Both the position numbers and the translations under genes were made by a program. A stretch of DNA of 64,000 bases from Chrysopilus asiliformis. Its lineage: Eukaryota > Arthropoda > Insecta > Diptera > Rhagionidae. The notes under the pieces are model-generated. The model had not been told where the DNA came from and did no database searches. It saw only the letters and a list, made by a program, of their open reading frames with translations. Every line of letters begins with the position of its first letter. The stretch's first letter is position 1. The stretch lies in contig OZ035961.1 in the NCBI GenBank assembly GCA_964034945.1, positions 89,716,991 to 89,780,990 of the forward strand, given 5' to 3'. Below are positions 55,262 to 64,000 of the stretch, piece after piece.

Positions 55262-55790
55262 AGGAGTATATTAGATTTCGTATACCATTTGCAACGCATC
55301 GAACCCATCGTCGGGCGCAAAAATGAACTACACCAGGGTTTTAGGGATGACAAAAGATTTTCATGTTCGCATGTCCGTCCACCCGTCTTTCCGTACCTTT
55401 GCCTTTGTACACCATAACTTTCGAAAGGATTGAGCTAGAGACTTGAAATTTTGTACAATTGAGCTTTTTGTAAACAGTTGAGCTTTTTGTAAAGTTCTTG
55501 AACGAGCAAAATTGGACCATTCCTTCCCCCTCCCCCATACAAATAAAACAGTTTTTTGCAATTTTCTCGAAAACGGTGAGTCGTATGGAAAAATTCATTA
55601 AAGTAAAATGTGTTTAGAATATGATTTTACATAACTTATCTATACATTAAAATCCTACTTCCCTCCACCCAATTACGAATGGAATACTTTTTTCTTATTT
55701 TTTCGAAAACGGTGCATCGCATCAAAACATTTATAGAGACGAAAAGTGTTTAGAATCTGATTCTAAAATTCTCCACATTTTTGCTTGTAA
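55262..55790 (-). repeat. GTCY-type repeat, family 2, full copy
   Basis: Runs from 'gtatattagatttcgtataccatttgcaacgcatcgaacc' via 'acaccagggttttagggatgacaaaag', a degenerate GTCCGTCCACCCGTC array and 'cgaaaggattgagctagagacttgaaatttt' to two 'gtttagaat' body units. ORFs here mirror those of other copies. Confidence 0.7.
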
Positions 55791-55849
55791 CAATAAAGTT
55801 AATATCTTTTACCGTTATCAAGATATTTTAGATTTCATAAAGATAATTG

Positions 55850-56059
55850 ATGGTGTTATGCAAAAAATATTTCTTTCTTTTGGTTATAGTATTAATTAGC
55901 AGTGACGTAGATTTTGTAAAAGGAAGTTCTTCACTTAACAATATTCCTCACTTTAAAAAAAAGGTAACCATGATAAAATGCGGAAAAACATTTAGAAAAA
56001 CACAATGCAGTATTAAGAAAATTTTTCACAATTTTTTTTCTACGTTTATTGATTCGTAA
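55850..56059 (+). CDS. Possible small secreted cationic peptide
   Basis: 69 codons from ATG at 55850. A strongly hydrophobic start (C-K-K-Y-F-F-L-L-V-I-V-L-I) ending near F-V-K-G reads as a signal peptide. The remaining 45 or so residues are basic (about 11 Lys/Arg) with two cysteines (K-C-G-K and T-Q-C-S). No family is recognised. It follows a repeat directly and contains AAAG-GTAACC, which could be a splice donor, so the frame may be only an exon. Short ORFs of this length occur by chance in such AT-rich DNA. I list it because signal peptide, charge and cysteines coincide. Confidence 0.3.
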   Translation: MVLCKKYFFLLVIVLISSDVDFVKGSSSLNNIPHFKKKVTMIKCGKTFRKTQCSIKKIFHNFFSTFIDS

Positions 56060-57735
56060 TTAAAAAAACCGTTTTTAAACAAGGGTTTTGGTAAACATGA
56101 GTTTAAACTGATAAAAAACGATAACTCATGGTTAAAAATAATTATGAGTACGCGCCAATGTGTTTTTAGGCAAATATATGTAATATTTTTTTTTGAAAAA
56201 TTAATTTAGTGTTATTAAAACCTCTGTCTGTGATTTCGTCGATTTATAAACATTTCGTTTTGTATACAAATATTCAGTTTATGAACAAGCGGTTCGGTTC
56301 TTGAACGCCTCGGCTTGTGATGGTCCTTCGGGAGCGGATTAAGTTTACGAACCGAGGCTTTTTTGGATTTTTAGTACATAATCACGATCAGATTAGATAT
56401 TTTGTCTATAAGCATATTTTTTATAGTTTTACATTTTGTTTCGTTTGCAGAATGAATAGAATTTCAAAATGTCTCAAGATTTATAAACTTTGCTTGCACG
56501 GCAAAAAATAAGGATTTAAATTAATCGTTTTTGGTTTATCAAAAATTTTTACACTTTTTGGTGTCAAATTTGAAAACAACACCAACATTGTTTAATCAAA
56601 TTTACACCAAACATTTATCAAATTTTTACCTTTGCTACCAAATATCGATAAAAACATACCAGTTGATTCAAATTTGATGTAAAAAAATATCTTGATAAAA
56701 AATCATTCATATAAGTCTTTAAATTTTTATCGTATAGGTTTGGAACGTAATATTTTTCTCTGAAGCATATTTTACAACGCCTCAAAAACAATCTTCTATA
56801 ACAATTTTTTTTCTACAACATTTTTTCTATTGAAGCCACAATTATAACTTACTGACTTAAAAAGGAAAAAAAAAACAGTTGAGTACCTGTCAATTGCGTA
56901 GCAAATGTACTTATTGTGGCGGCACGCCAATAAGCACGTGTCACAAGAACCAAAAAAATTGCCGACAGCAAATTTACAAGGAAGTAATTAAAGATCACAA
57001 GATCTCAACACACCTTCCAGGTATTTAACGACCGTCATCGATCGACTACTGTGCCGTGATGAATAATCATAGACTGGACCGCATTTAGACCTGTTTAAAA
57101 GAATACAGATCCCAGCTTTCCAGACACAGACGTCGGACAGTAAAAGACGCCCCTGGATCTATAAATCATTGATGGACTGGAACGGACAAATATCGCCGGC
57201 GGGTGTCGCCGTCGTTGTTGTTGTCGTAGAACAAGCTATGCTAGGAATGTTTTCTTTGATCCCATATTTCCGCGTATTTTCTGGTCCAAAACTGATTTGT
57301 CGATTTGTCGTTCTTAGAAGTCCTTCTCGGATTAAACGAAATTCAAGATATTTTAGGTCAGACTAGACTAGACGATGATACACATGATGATCGACACCAT
57401 ATGGAGAGAAATTCTAGATCACCATCACGTCATCAAATCGAATTTGTTGATCGACAATAAATGTATCTTGATATTATTAGAAATATGTGTATTCGCAGTT
57501 TTTAAAATAAAAGAAAAAGATTGTAGCAAAGAGACTAGAAGGATTCATTTTTTTGGCACAGCTATCATATTATTTTTTTTTTTGAGACTAGGAATAAAAT
57601 GAAAGGTTTGCAGAATTTAACTGGGATTTTTGTTGACTTTCAACTTTGATGTAAGATAAAACATAAGTCCAAAATATAATAGAGCATTAAAAACTTTTAC
57701 AAAAATTTGATTAAACATTTAAAAAAAGACATAAA
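56060..57735. other. Non-coding stretch with a unique island
   Basis: 56060-56880 is AT-rich; 56900-57450 is more complex with GTCGCCGTCGTTGTTGTTGT-type sequence and no repeat copy in the window. No domain-bearing ORF. Candidate upstream regulatory DNA by composition only. Confidence 0.35.
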
Positions 57736-57739
57736 AAAA

Positions 57740-58130
57740 AACTTCAATGGCCAGGGACCAATTGTCACATTCTCTTATAGAATGAGGGTAAACAAATTTT
57801 TTTTTCGGAAAAATCCATTTGTGTGGGAGAAAGAGGAAGGTTGATCCGATTGGAGATTTATGTATGGAACGATTATGTAAAATCATATTCTTAACACATT
57901 TTATCTTTATAAAATTTTCAATACGGCTCACCGTTTTCGAGAAAAATGCAAAGAACTGTTTCGTTTGTATGGGGTAGGGGTAGGAGTGGTCCGATGTTTC
58001 CCGTTCAAGAACTTAGCCTTGCCATTTACGAGAAATGCAAAATTTCAAGTCTCTAGCTCAATCGTTTCGAAAGTTATGATGGTCATGGACGGACAAACCG
58101 ACCAACAGACAGACAGACGAAGATGCGGAA
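57740..58130 (+). repeat. GTCY-type repeat, family 2, plus copy
   Basis: Contains 'ttctcgaaaacggtg' inverse, 'caagaacttagccttgc', 'aaatttcaagtctctagctcaatcgtttcgaaagttatgatg' and a short GGACAAACCGACCAACAGAC array. Same family as 55262-55790, opposite orientation. Confidence 0.7.
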
Positions 58131-58374
58131 ATGAAAAACAAACGTTAAAACAATAAATAAATTGCCATAGATTTCAGAAATAGTGCGAACTTAATTAATC
58201 AATACAAGTAGAGAACTTGTAAAATAGAGATCTATACTAGAGAGCTCAAATGGTCAATGAAAAATTAGAGAGCCTATAATCTAGAGAGTGCGCAATCGGA
58301 CGTGTAAAAATGGCCGCCAAGCTTAAAAACGATCGCGAAAAAATTTAAAAATTTGATCGTTGTTACAAAACATG

Positions 58375-58745
58375 TAACGCGATCAGCACGGTAGTGGGAA
58401 TAATAACAGGGCATTGCCTAATAGGTAAACATGCCGAAAGGCTCGGAGCTCCCTCAAACGACTTTTGTAGAAGCTGTGGGGATGTGGACGAAGAGGAGTC
58501 GACAACTCATCTTCTCTGTCATTGCCCAGCACTAGCTCAACGCAGAAGAACTCATTTGGGTAGTTTCTTCCTAAACGATCTGGAAGACCCAAGCGCCACA
58601 AGCGTCGCAGATCTACTTCGCTTCATCAGAAACTCCAAATGGTTCGAGTTATGGAGAAATGGATCGTTAAGTTTCGCGTGGTATAACAATGGGTCATTTC
58701 TGGCCTAAGTGTGCCTTTTTGGCAGCCACTCCAACCTAACCTATC
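58375..58745 (+). pseudogene. 5'-truncated LINE: C-terminal zinc knuckle and tail
   Basis: A frame open from about 58378 reads S-T-V-V-G-I-I-T-G-H-C-L-I-G-K-H. A C-x2-C-x13-H-x4-C knuckle follows, then L-L-R-F-I-R-N-S-K-W-F, with the stop at 58706-58708. This is the end of ORF2 of an RNase H-type LINE (LOA/R1-like), of a different subfamily from the 2991 copy. The short 3' UTR ends near ACCTAACCTATCC. No upstream domains remain. Confidence 0.8.
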
Positions 58746-59018
58746 CTACAAAACATTGCCAACATAATGGAGCTAGTTTAATATTAGTAAAGGACTCATG
58801 TGTGAGATATAAAAAAAAATTGAAAAGTCATAGTCGTTTAAATAACTTAAAAAAATGTTTATAGACTGTTCTAAACTGACAAAAAGAAAGAACGGCTTTA
58901 ACTAACTTAATATACTGTTCTAATTGCAGTTAACAGGAAAGTTTATTAAATGCGATTGTCCACTCTCTAGATTATATACCCTATAATTTGTATATAACCA
59001 TATAAAAATGTTTGTTCT
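58746..59018. other. Non-coding stretch
   Basis: AT-rich; nothing recognised. Confidence 0.4.
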
Positions 59019-59191
59019 GGAGTGATATTCCGTAACTTGTTTCAAGCGTTTGTTTCGAGTTAGAAGAACAAGAAGCATTCGCTGTCTCTGTTTTGACCGA
59101 ACTAAATGACAGAGAGAAACAGAGACAGCAAATACCACTTTTTCTTCTAACTCGAAACAAACGCTTGAATCAAGTTACGGAATACCACTCC
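59019..59191. mobile_element. Foldback MITE of 173 bp
   Basis: GGAGTGATATTCCGTAACTT and the inverse GGAGTGGTATTCCGTAACTT start arms of about 80 nt. Arms share TTCAAGCGTTTGTTTCGAGT, 'tagaagaa' and 'gctgtctctgttt'. The duplication is not clear. Confidence 0.8.
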
Positions 59192-59974
59192 TGACTTATG
59201 TTTTTTTGCGCTTTTGGGGACACAAATTGTTGAGGTTAAACATGAACGATTTTTTGTGGTCCCAGCAAAAGTTTGGTACGCTGTGCGAAAATAACCTCTT
59301 TTTATTACCAAAATAACCCCTGGAAGAAAACTATTTTATTGCGTCACAAAAGTGTGTTTTAATTTTGATTTCCTAACGGAATCAATTTCATCAATTCTAG
59401 AAAATACATTGAGTTGACTGCCCGAAAAATTACTACATAGCATCTACATATAATTTCTAGAAATCAAATATTGGAAAAATTCTGTTGAAAAAATTATTTC
59501 TACGGAATCATAAGCAATGAATAGAATTTCGAGTTGAGTTATTGAAGTTCAATTTGAATTTTACACTCTATTTTTTTAACCAGTCCGAAGATGAAAAAAA
59601 TGCTTTCAATCAGAAAAGTTTCTTCTTCTCATGCTTGCATTTTAAAAATATCTTTTCTTCATACAATTTCACTTTAGTCCCGTGACCAGTGAAATAATTT
59701 TTTCACACAAATATTGTTCTGAATCTTGTGATTCTTCAGCTTAAATTAAAGATCGCCATTCTTCAATTAAAGATGAAGAGTCACAAGATTGAAAAAAATT
59801 ATGATTAATTTGATACCGAATTATGTTTCAAAGTCATTCTTACGCGAAAAGTTTACGGAAACACTTCATCATTATGTTGTGCGTAAACACATTGAATTAT
59901 CTTTTTTAGCTCAATCAATAGATAAAACCCCAATTCTCTTCAAGTCACACCATTTTGATGTTCGCAGACATAAA
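59192..59974. other. Non-coding stretch
   Basis: AT-rich; contains an inverted pair near 59715-59790 (GAATCTTGTGATTCTTCAGC with AAGATGAAGAGTCACAAGATT). No gene recognised. Confidence 0.4.
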
Positions 59975-60085
59975 TAGGGTGACCAAATGTCTTGGAATCT
60001 CCGGGACAGTCCTGGATTTAGGCATGTTTTCTCAGCGTTCCGGATACTAAACTTTTGACCCGGATTTTTAAATTTTGTGCTATGA
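59975..60085 (+). mobile_element. Fragment of the TAGGGTGACCA hAT-type MITE family
   Basis: TAGGGTGACCAAATG followed by 'ccgggacagtcctggatttaggcatgt' and 'gttccggatactaaactttt' parallels the left half of 12218-12607. The right end is absent. Confidence 0.7.
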
Positions 60086-60214
60086 TTTATCAGGAGTCGC
60101 TGTAAATAACATTTTTTTCGGAAACGGCGAATTTTTTTAACGATTTTCTTCAAAGGATCTCAAAACATAAGAAAACCTACAATTGGTAGGGAGGGGTCAA
60201 TCGTCAAATACTCT

Positions 60215-60469
60215 ATATGAGGCGTTAAAAGCTAGAGTGGACCAAGCCACATAATCGAGTTTTTGAAGCTTTTCCACTTTTGTACTATAATTGACTGTAA
60301 ATTTTTGGAAAAAAAAATTTCTGTGGACTTTATTACTCAATGTTGAAATGTTCTTTTGTGCATCCAAACATTTTTATCTAAAAACTCACTCGCAATAGTG
60401 ATTCAAACACAAAAAAATTCACGATTTCGACATGTGGGTTGGTCCACTCTAGCTTTTAACTCCTCATAT
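60215..60469. mobile_element. MITE with about 38-bp TIRs
   Basis: ATATGAGGCGTTAAAAGCTA and 'gagtggaccaagccacat' are inverted at the right as ATGTGGGTTGGTCCACTCTA and 'gcttttaactcctcatat', with two mismatches seen. The 255-bp body is non-coding. Confidence 0.85.
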
Positions 60470-60479
60470 GATGACAGAC

Positions 60480-60885
60480 AAAATGTATATTAAAAGAAAT
60501 CTATTTGTATAGGAGAGGGGGAAAGCAGTGGTCCGATTGGATTTTGATGTATGGATGAGTTGTGTAAAATCCTATTCTAAATACATTTTACCTTAATAAA
60601 TTCTTCAATATGACACACCGTTTATGAGAAAATTGTAAAAAACTGTTTCTTCTGTATGGGAGAGGAGGAAGAAATAGTCCAATAGTCCAAATTTGCCACT
60701 GTACAAAATTCTAGTTCAATCGTTTCAAAATTTATGGTGACAGGCGGACGGACAGAAGGATCGACATGGGGAAATCAACATCTTTTGTCATCCCTAACAC
60801 CTTGGTGTAGTGTCCGATGGTTGGTTCGATATGTTACAAACGGTATACTAAATCTAATATGATATATCATGTAGAGTATAAAAAT
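60480..60885 (+). repeat. GTCY-type repeat, family 2, plus copy
   Basis: Contains 'ggtccgattggattttgatgtatgg', 'gtgtaaaatcctattctaaatacattttacc', 'ttctagttcaatcgtttcaaaatttatgg', a short GGCGGACGGACAGAAGGA array and 'catccctaacaccttggtgtag' with 'acaaacggtatactaaatctaatat'. Confidence 0.7.
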
Positions 60886-61153
60886 TTGGTCTGCGGCGCA
60901 TTTCCCTTTATTGGTATTTTTACATTTCCCGTTGCAGTTATTTGTGAAATGTAAAGAGCACACAAATTTTCCCTTGAGACTGTGTAGCTCTTAATTTAAG
61001 TCATTGCCCTGCGTTCTGTTTAAAAATTTCGTATGCGGCGTATATTTTTTAATTGTTTTTCCTTGGCTTTCGCCCAAATCAAGTTTTTTTTTCTATGTAA
61101 TATTTGTTATTTCGTTGGTGTTTCGTTTCAGTCATTCGCCCATACTGCCCACC

Positions 61154-61154
<1 letters not shown>

Positions 61155-61183
<29 letters not shown>
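61155..61183 (+). repeat. Poly-C tract
   Basis: 29 consecutive C in the given sequence. Length is prone to sequencing error. Confidence 0.9.
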
Positions 61184-61185
<2 letters not shown>

Positions 61186-61199
61186 TCTACCACAAGCTC

Positions 61200-62880
61200 A
61201 TCCTGCCCCGAATTGATCCAAAATAATTATGGTCACCTTATACATAAAGAATAAGAGAAAAAAATTTTTCGGGGCGAAGGAATTTTTTTTATTGAATTTA
61301 AGTAGTATAACTTGAAGAAATATATTGAAAAAAAAACACTATCTATTAATCTATGAATGAATAACTGAATGGAATAATCGAGTCAGTGACCTGAAGAATA
61401 TTCATCTGATGGCTTAATTCACTTGAATTAGAGATTTAGACAGTTTACTTATATATGAGGCTAGATAATATATAGACAACCCTCTTCCTGTCGCTCTTCA
61501 ATAGCAGATGAAGATAGTTGAGTTTTTGACAACAAAATAGTTTAGATAAGATGCCGAGAATAGTCTGATTAGGATAGATAGTGGTCAATGGGATAAGAAT
61601 GGGATGTACACGCAGATCCCCAAAATATTCAAATAGTCGAAATTGATAGTTGCAAACTAGATATGTAAGTGCCACTTGAAAGTATCTTTCGTTAACATAT
61701 CTTAAATGAAACCCACTTAGAGTTTTGAAGGCGGCCAAAGAAATCCTTCCCCCCCTTCTCTTCTGTTTTTTTTTTCTATTTCTTCGATTCAATTTAAATT
61801 ATTCTAGAAATAAAATTAATGGGTAAATAGGATTCCTGTTGGATGGATAGCTTTTATGTCTAGTGTCAAACGCGTAGTCGGTGTCATTTTCAACCTAGAC
61901 GACACCCCTGACTACTCTATAGGAGTTCGAGTCTAAGGTGTCCAGTTCTATTTGTATTTCTATTTCTATTTCTATTATTTGTTTTGTTTTCATATTTCCT
62001 ATCGCCATTCACCGCATATAATTCATATAATTCATACCTCAGTCATAATATAGCTGGACAATCTAAATTAAACTAGAACGTCTAGGAATCTATAATTCTG
62101 TATGCATTCTGCAATGTATCTATTTATCCTCGGGGGCATAGATACGACCACATTAAATACATGCATATTTTATCTATGATAGACACTTTCGTAGCTGCAA
62201 TAATAATAATTCATCTAGGAGACAGAGTTCTTAAAAAGTTGAAAGTGTCAATTTGGGTTGAATAGCGAACGGACAGTGGAATGATTTTCATCATTTCAAT
62301 GTGGTGAGGTGCGAGAGGGTTAAATCTTGTCTAGTCGGTGATTATTATTGAATTATTCATTAAGGCGAATACTCACTTGCCCGCCGAGTTCAACGCAATC
62401 CAACTGAGCCTGCGAACAGACACTTTTTTGATGTCCGTTGAATCGCCATTAGAATGTATTTTTTTCTGTTCTTTTATGGCAAAACAAATTTGCTTTTTTG
62501 GGGCGACTTAAGAATTTTGCACTTTCTCACCTTAACGACCTGTCTGTGGATGGAGGAAATCTTAATCTCTGCTGCGGGCAGTGTGAAAAGTGCGCTAGGA
62601 TTAACCGTTAAGAATATTTAAATTTCATGGTTGTTTTTTGCCCTCTAGAAGTCTTATGGCTCGTTTTAAGGTTATTCTGTCCGTTTACGAAATTATAGCT
62701 TCAGAATTCATGATTTCGCAAAAAAAAGTGTTGGCTTAGAGTTGATTGCCACGAATCCATTTGGATTTTAAAGCGATATATTAAAATGTTGATTGTTGAT
62801 TGTTGTTGATTGTGCAATTGAAAAAAGAATTTAAGACGATTTGTATTGAATGACCTTAATTTTTGTGAGGTTATCTTATC
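61200..62880. other. Non-coding stretch, unique-looking
   Basis: 61440-62400 is of mixed composition without copies elsewhere in the window. The minus-strand ORF at 61445-61792 has no recognised domain and begins with a basic run. No gene is supported. Confidence 0.35.
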
Positions 62881-62887
62881 ATCTTAT

Positions 62888-62962
62888 CGGCAGTGTATTC
62901 CAGGTGGTAAAGTACTTGGGCAGTAATCCGGGGGTCGATGGTTCGATTCCCGACTGTACAAT
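62888..62962 (+). ncRNA. tRNA-like SINE head or pseudo-tRNA
   Basis: An A-box-like TATTCCAGGTGGTAAAG (about 62896) and a good B box GGTTCGATTCCC (62940-62951) are spaced as in tRNA genes. They are bounded by GGCAGTG and GACTGTA ends that pair poorly. A normal anticodon stem is not evident, so this is more likely the promoter head of a SINE than a working tRNA. Confidence 0.5.
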
Positions 62963-64000
62963 TCTGTTATTCAAGTCCATTCAACTTGCTTAATCGACAT
63001 GCGCAGTTACTGCGTGATGCTATCTTCTTTTCTATTCTATTTCTTACCCCTTCCTCCTTAAATTATATGATAAGGGACTATCCATAAAATATGTCAGATT
63101 TTTATAGCGGAGCAAGGTTCTGCGGTAGTATGATGGCGGTACTAAACTTAATTTAAAAAATAGTGAAAAAGCTTGGCGGATTGTGAGGGAGGATTGTGAA
63201 AATCCTTAAATATGTGTGGGGAATTTAATGGACAGAACCCAACTAATAGCACCCATTCCTGTTGACGCATTTTTCCGGGCATATCTGAAATCTTGGCCAC
63301 AAGCATTTTTCATGCAGTTTTCAATATTAGGCAAGTAGTGTCCAGTATTTCCCCTCTTCTGCTAGTTCCTGAATCTATGAAGGCATTTGAATCTAGTTTT
63401 CACAGTTAAGAAAGTCGCTCCCCTATAAAAATTTCGGCCCACTAAATTTATATAAACCTGATGACCGAAAGCCCCCTCTCCTGCTATTTTCTAAATCTCT
63501 GGGAATATTTCGACCGGATTTCTTCTCAGCTCAAGACAGTGGAGCAATTAAAGTAAAGCACGAACGGGTGTCGAATATTCTGAATAGCAAAAGTTTGATT
63601 ATCTTCTTACCTCTTAGAAAGAATTTTAATTCATTTAATATTATTTCTGTTCTGTGGAAAATTTGTGTTCTATTAAAATGCGAAATTGATTCGATGATAT
63701 TTTTGAAATTCGTAATGGGACTATTTTAGATTTGATATTAAAGCTATTTTTGTAGCTTCGCAAATATTTGATTTGGGAAAAACAATTTGATTTCTCTCTG
63801 AAAATATAATTTAAGGGGGTAGACTAGTAGAATCATAAAAAAAATCTGAATTTCAAAAATTCGAAGCTATTTCTTTTAAAATTTTCGGACCCCATTATGA
63901 AGTTTTTAGGTTTTTTAAGTAAAATTTCTCACACGATTTCAAATTTTAGTTCGCCTTTAAACTGAAAGTATTTTAAAATTTATGAAAAAAATGGTTCTTA
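62963..64000. other. Non-coding end of the window
   Basis: AT-rich; includes GGGACTATCCATAAAATATG at 63074 shared with 55072. No gene recognised. Confidence 0.4.

Noticed and set aside
61155..61183. Biological meaning of the 29-C run
   Set aside because: Homopolymers of this size are easily altered by sequencing or assembly; length not trusted.
62888..62962. Functional tRNA gene
   Set aside because: A good B box but acceptor and anticodon stems do not pair properly; called tRNA-like only.

Overview
This is an AT-rich animal nuclear sequence, almost certainly from an insect and probably a dipteran. It has spliceosomal introns with GT/AG borders, long non-coding stretches, and dense young and old transposable elements. 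It also carries GTCY-microsatellite repeats with TATACCC/GGGTATA ends, the layout of the mini-me/DINE-type (helentron-derived) repeats known from flies. The species cannot be named from the sequence alone.

Two multi-exon host genes were reconstructed, both on the minus strand. (1) A concentrative nucleoside transporter (SLC28/CNT family) has six coding exons between 7140 and 4595, whose splice phases all agree and give 589 aa. (2) A secreted protein of 426 aa has a first coding exon at 50703-50432 and the other five between 25653 and 22064, separated by a 24.8 kb intron. It looks like the propeptide half of a TGF-beta ligand, but ends in a histidine-rich tail with an in-frame stop instead of a cystine-knot growth-factor domain. 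A possible 69-aa secreted cationic peptide (55850-56059, plus strand) is much less certain.

Most of the rest is mobile DNA. Autonomous-looking elements are a complete Ty3/gypsy retrotransposon (27236-32291) and a Tc1/mariner-superfamily element with an unbroken DD41D transposase (19088-20374). The retrotransposon has identical 225-bp LTRs, a 5-bp target duplication, a tRNA-Trp-type primer site and a gag typical of the CsRn1 clade. It lies inside the 24.8 kb intron in the same orientation as the host gene. Two 5'-truncated LINE tails lie at 2991-3395 and 58375-58745. Non-autonomous elements include four hAT-type insertions with 8-bp duplications, TA- and TTAA-flanked MITEs, two copies of a near-perfect foldback MITE, other foldbacks, a tRNA-like-containing repeat in two copies, and about a dozen GTCY-type repeats.

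Layout: 0-3.4 kb repeats and a LINE tail; 4.6-7.2 kb the transporter; 7.4-19 kb MITEs and mini-me-like repeats; 19.1-20.4 kb the DD41D element; 22-25.7 kb five exons of the TGF-beta-propeptide-like gene; 25.7-50.4 kb its first intron, with the gypsy element, a GTCY array and several islands of unique-looking sequence that may hold regulatory DNA; 50.4-50.7 kb its first coding exon; 50.7-64 kb upstream DNA rich in nested MITEs.
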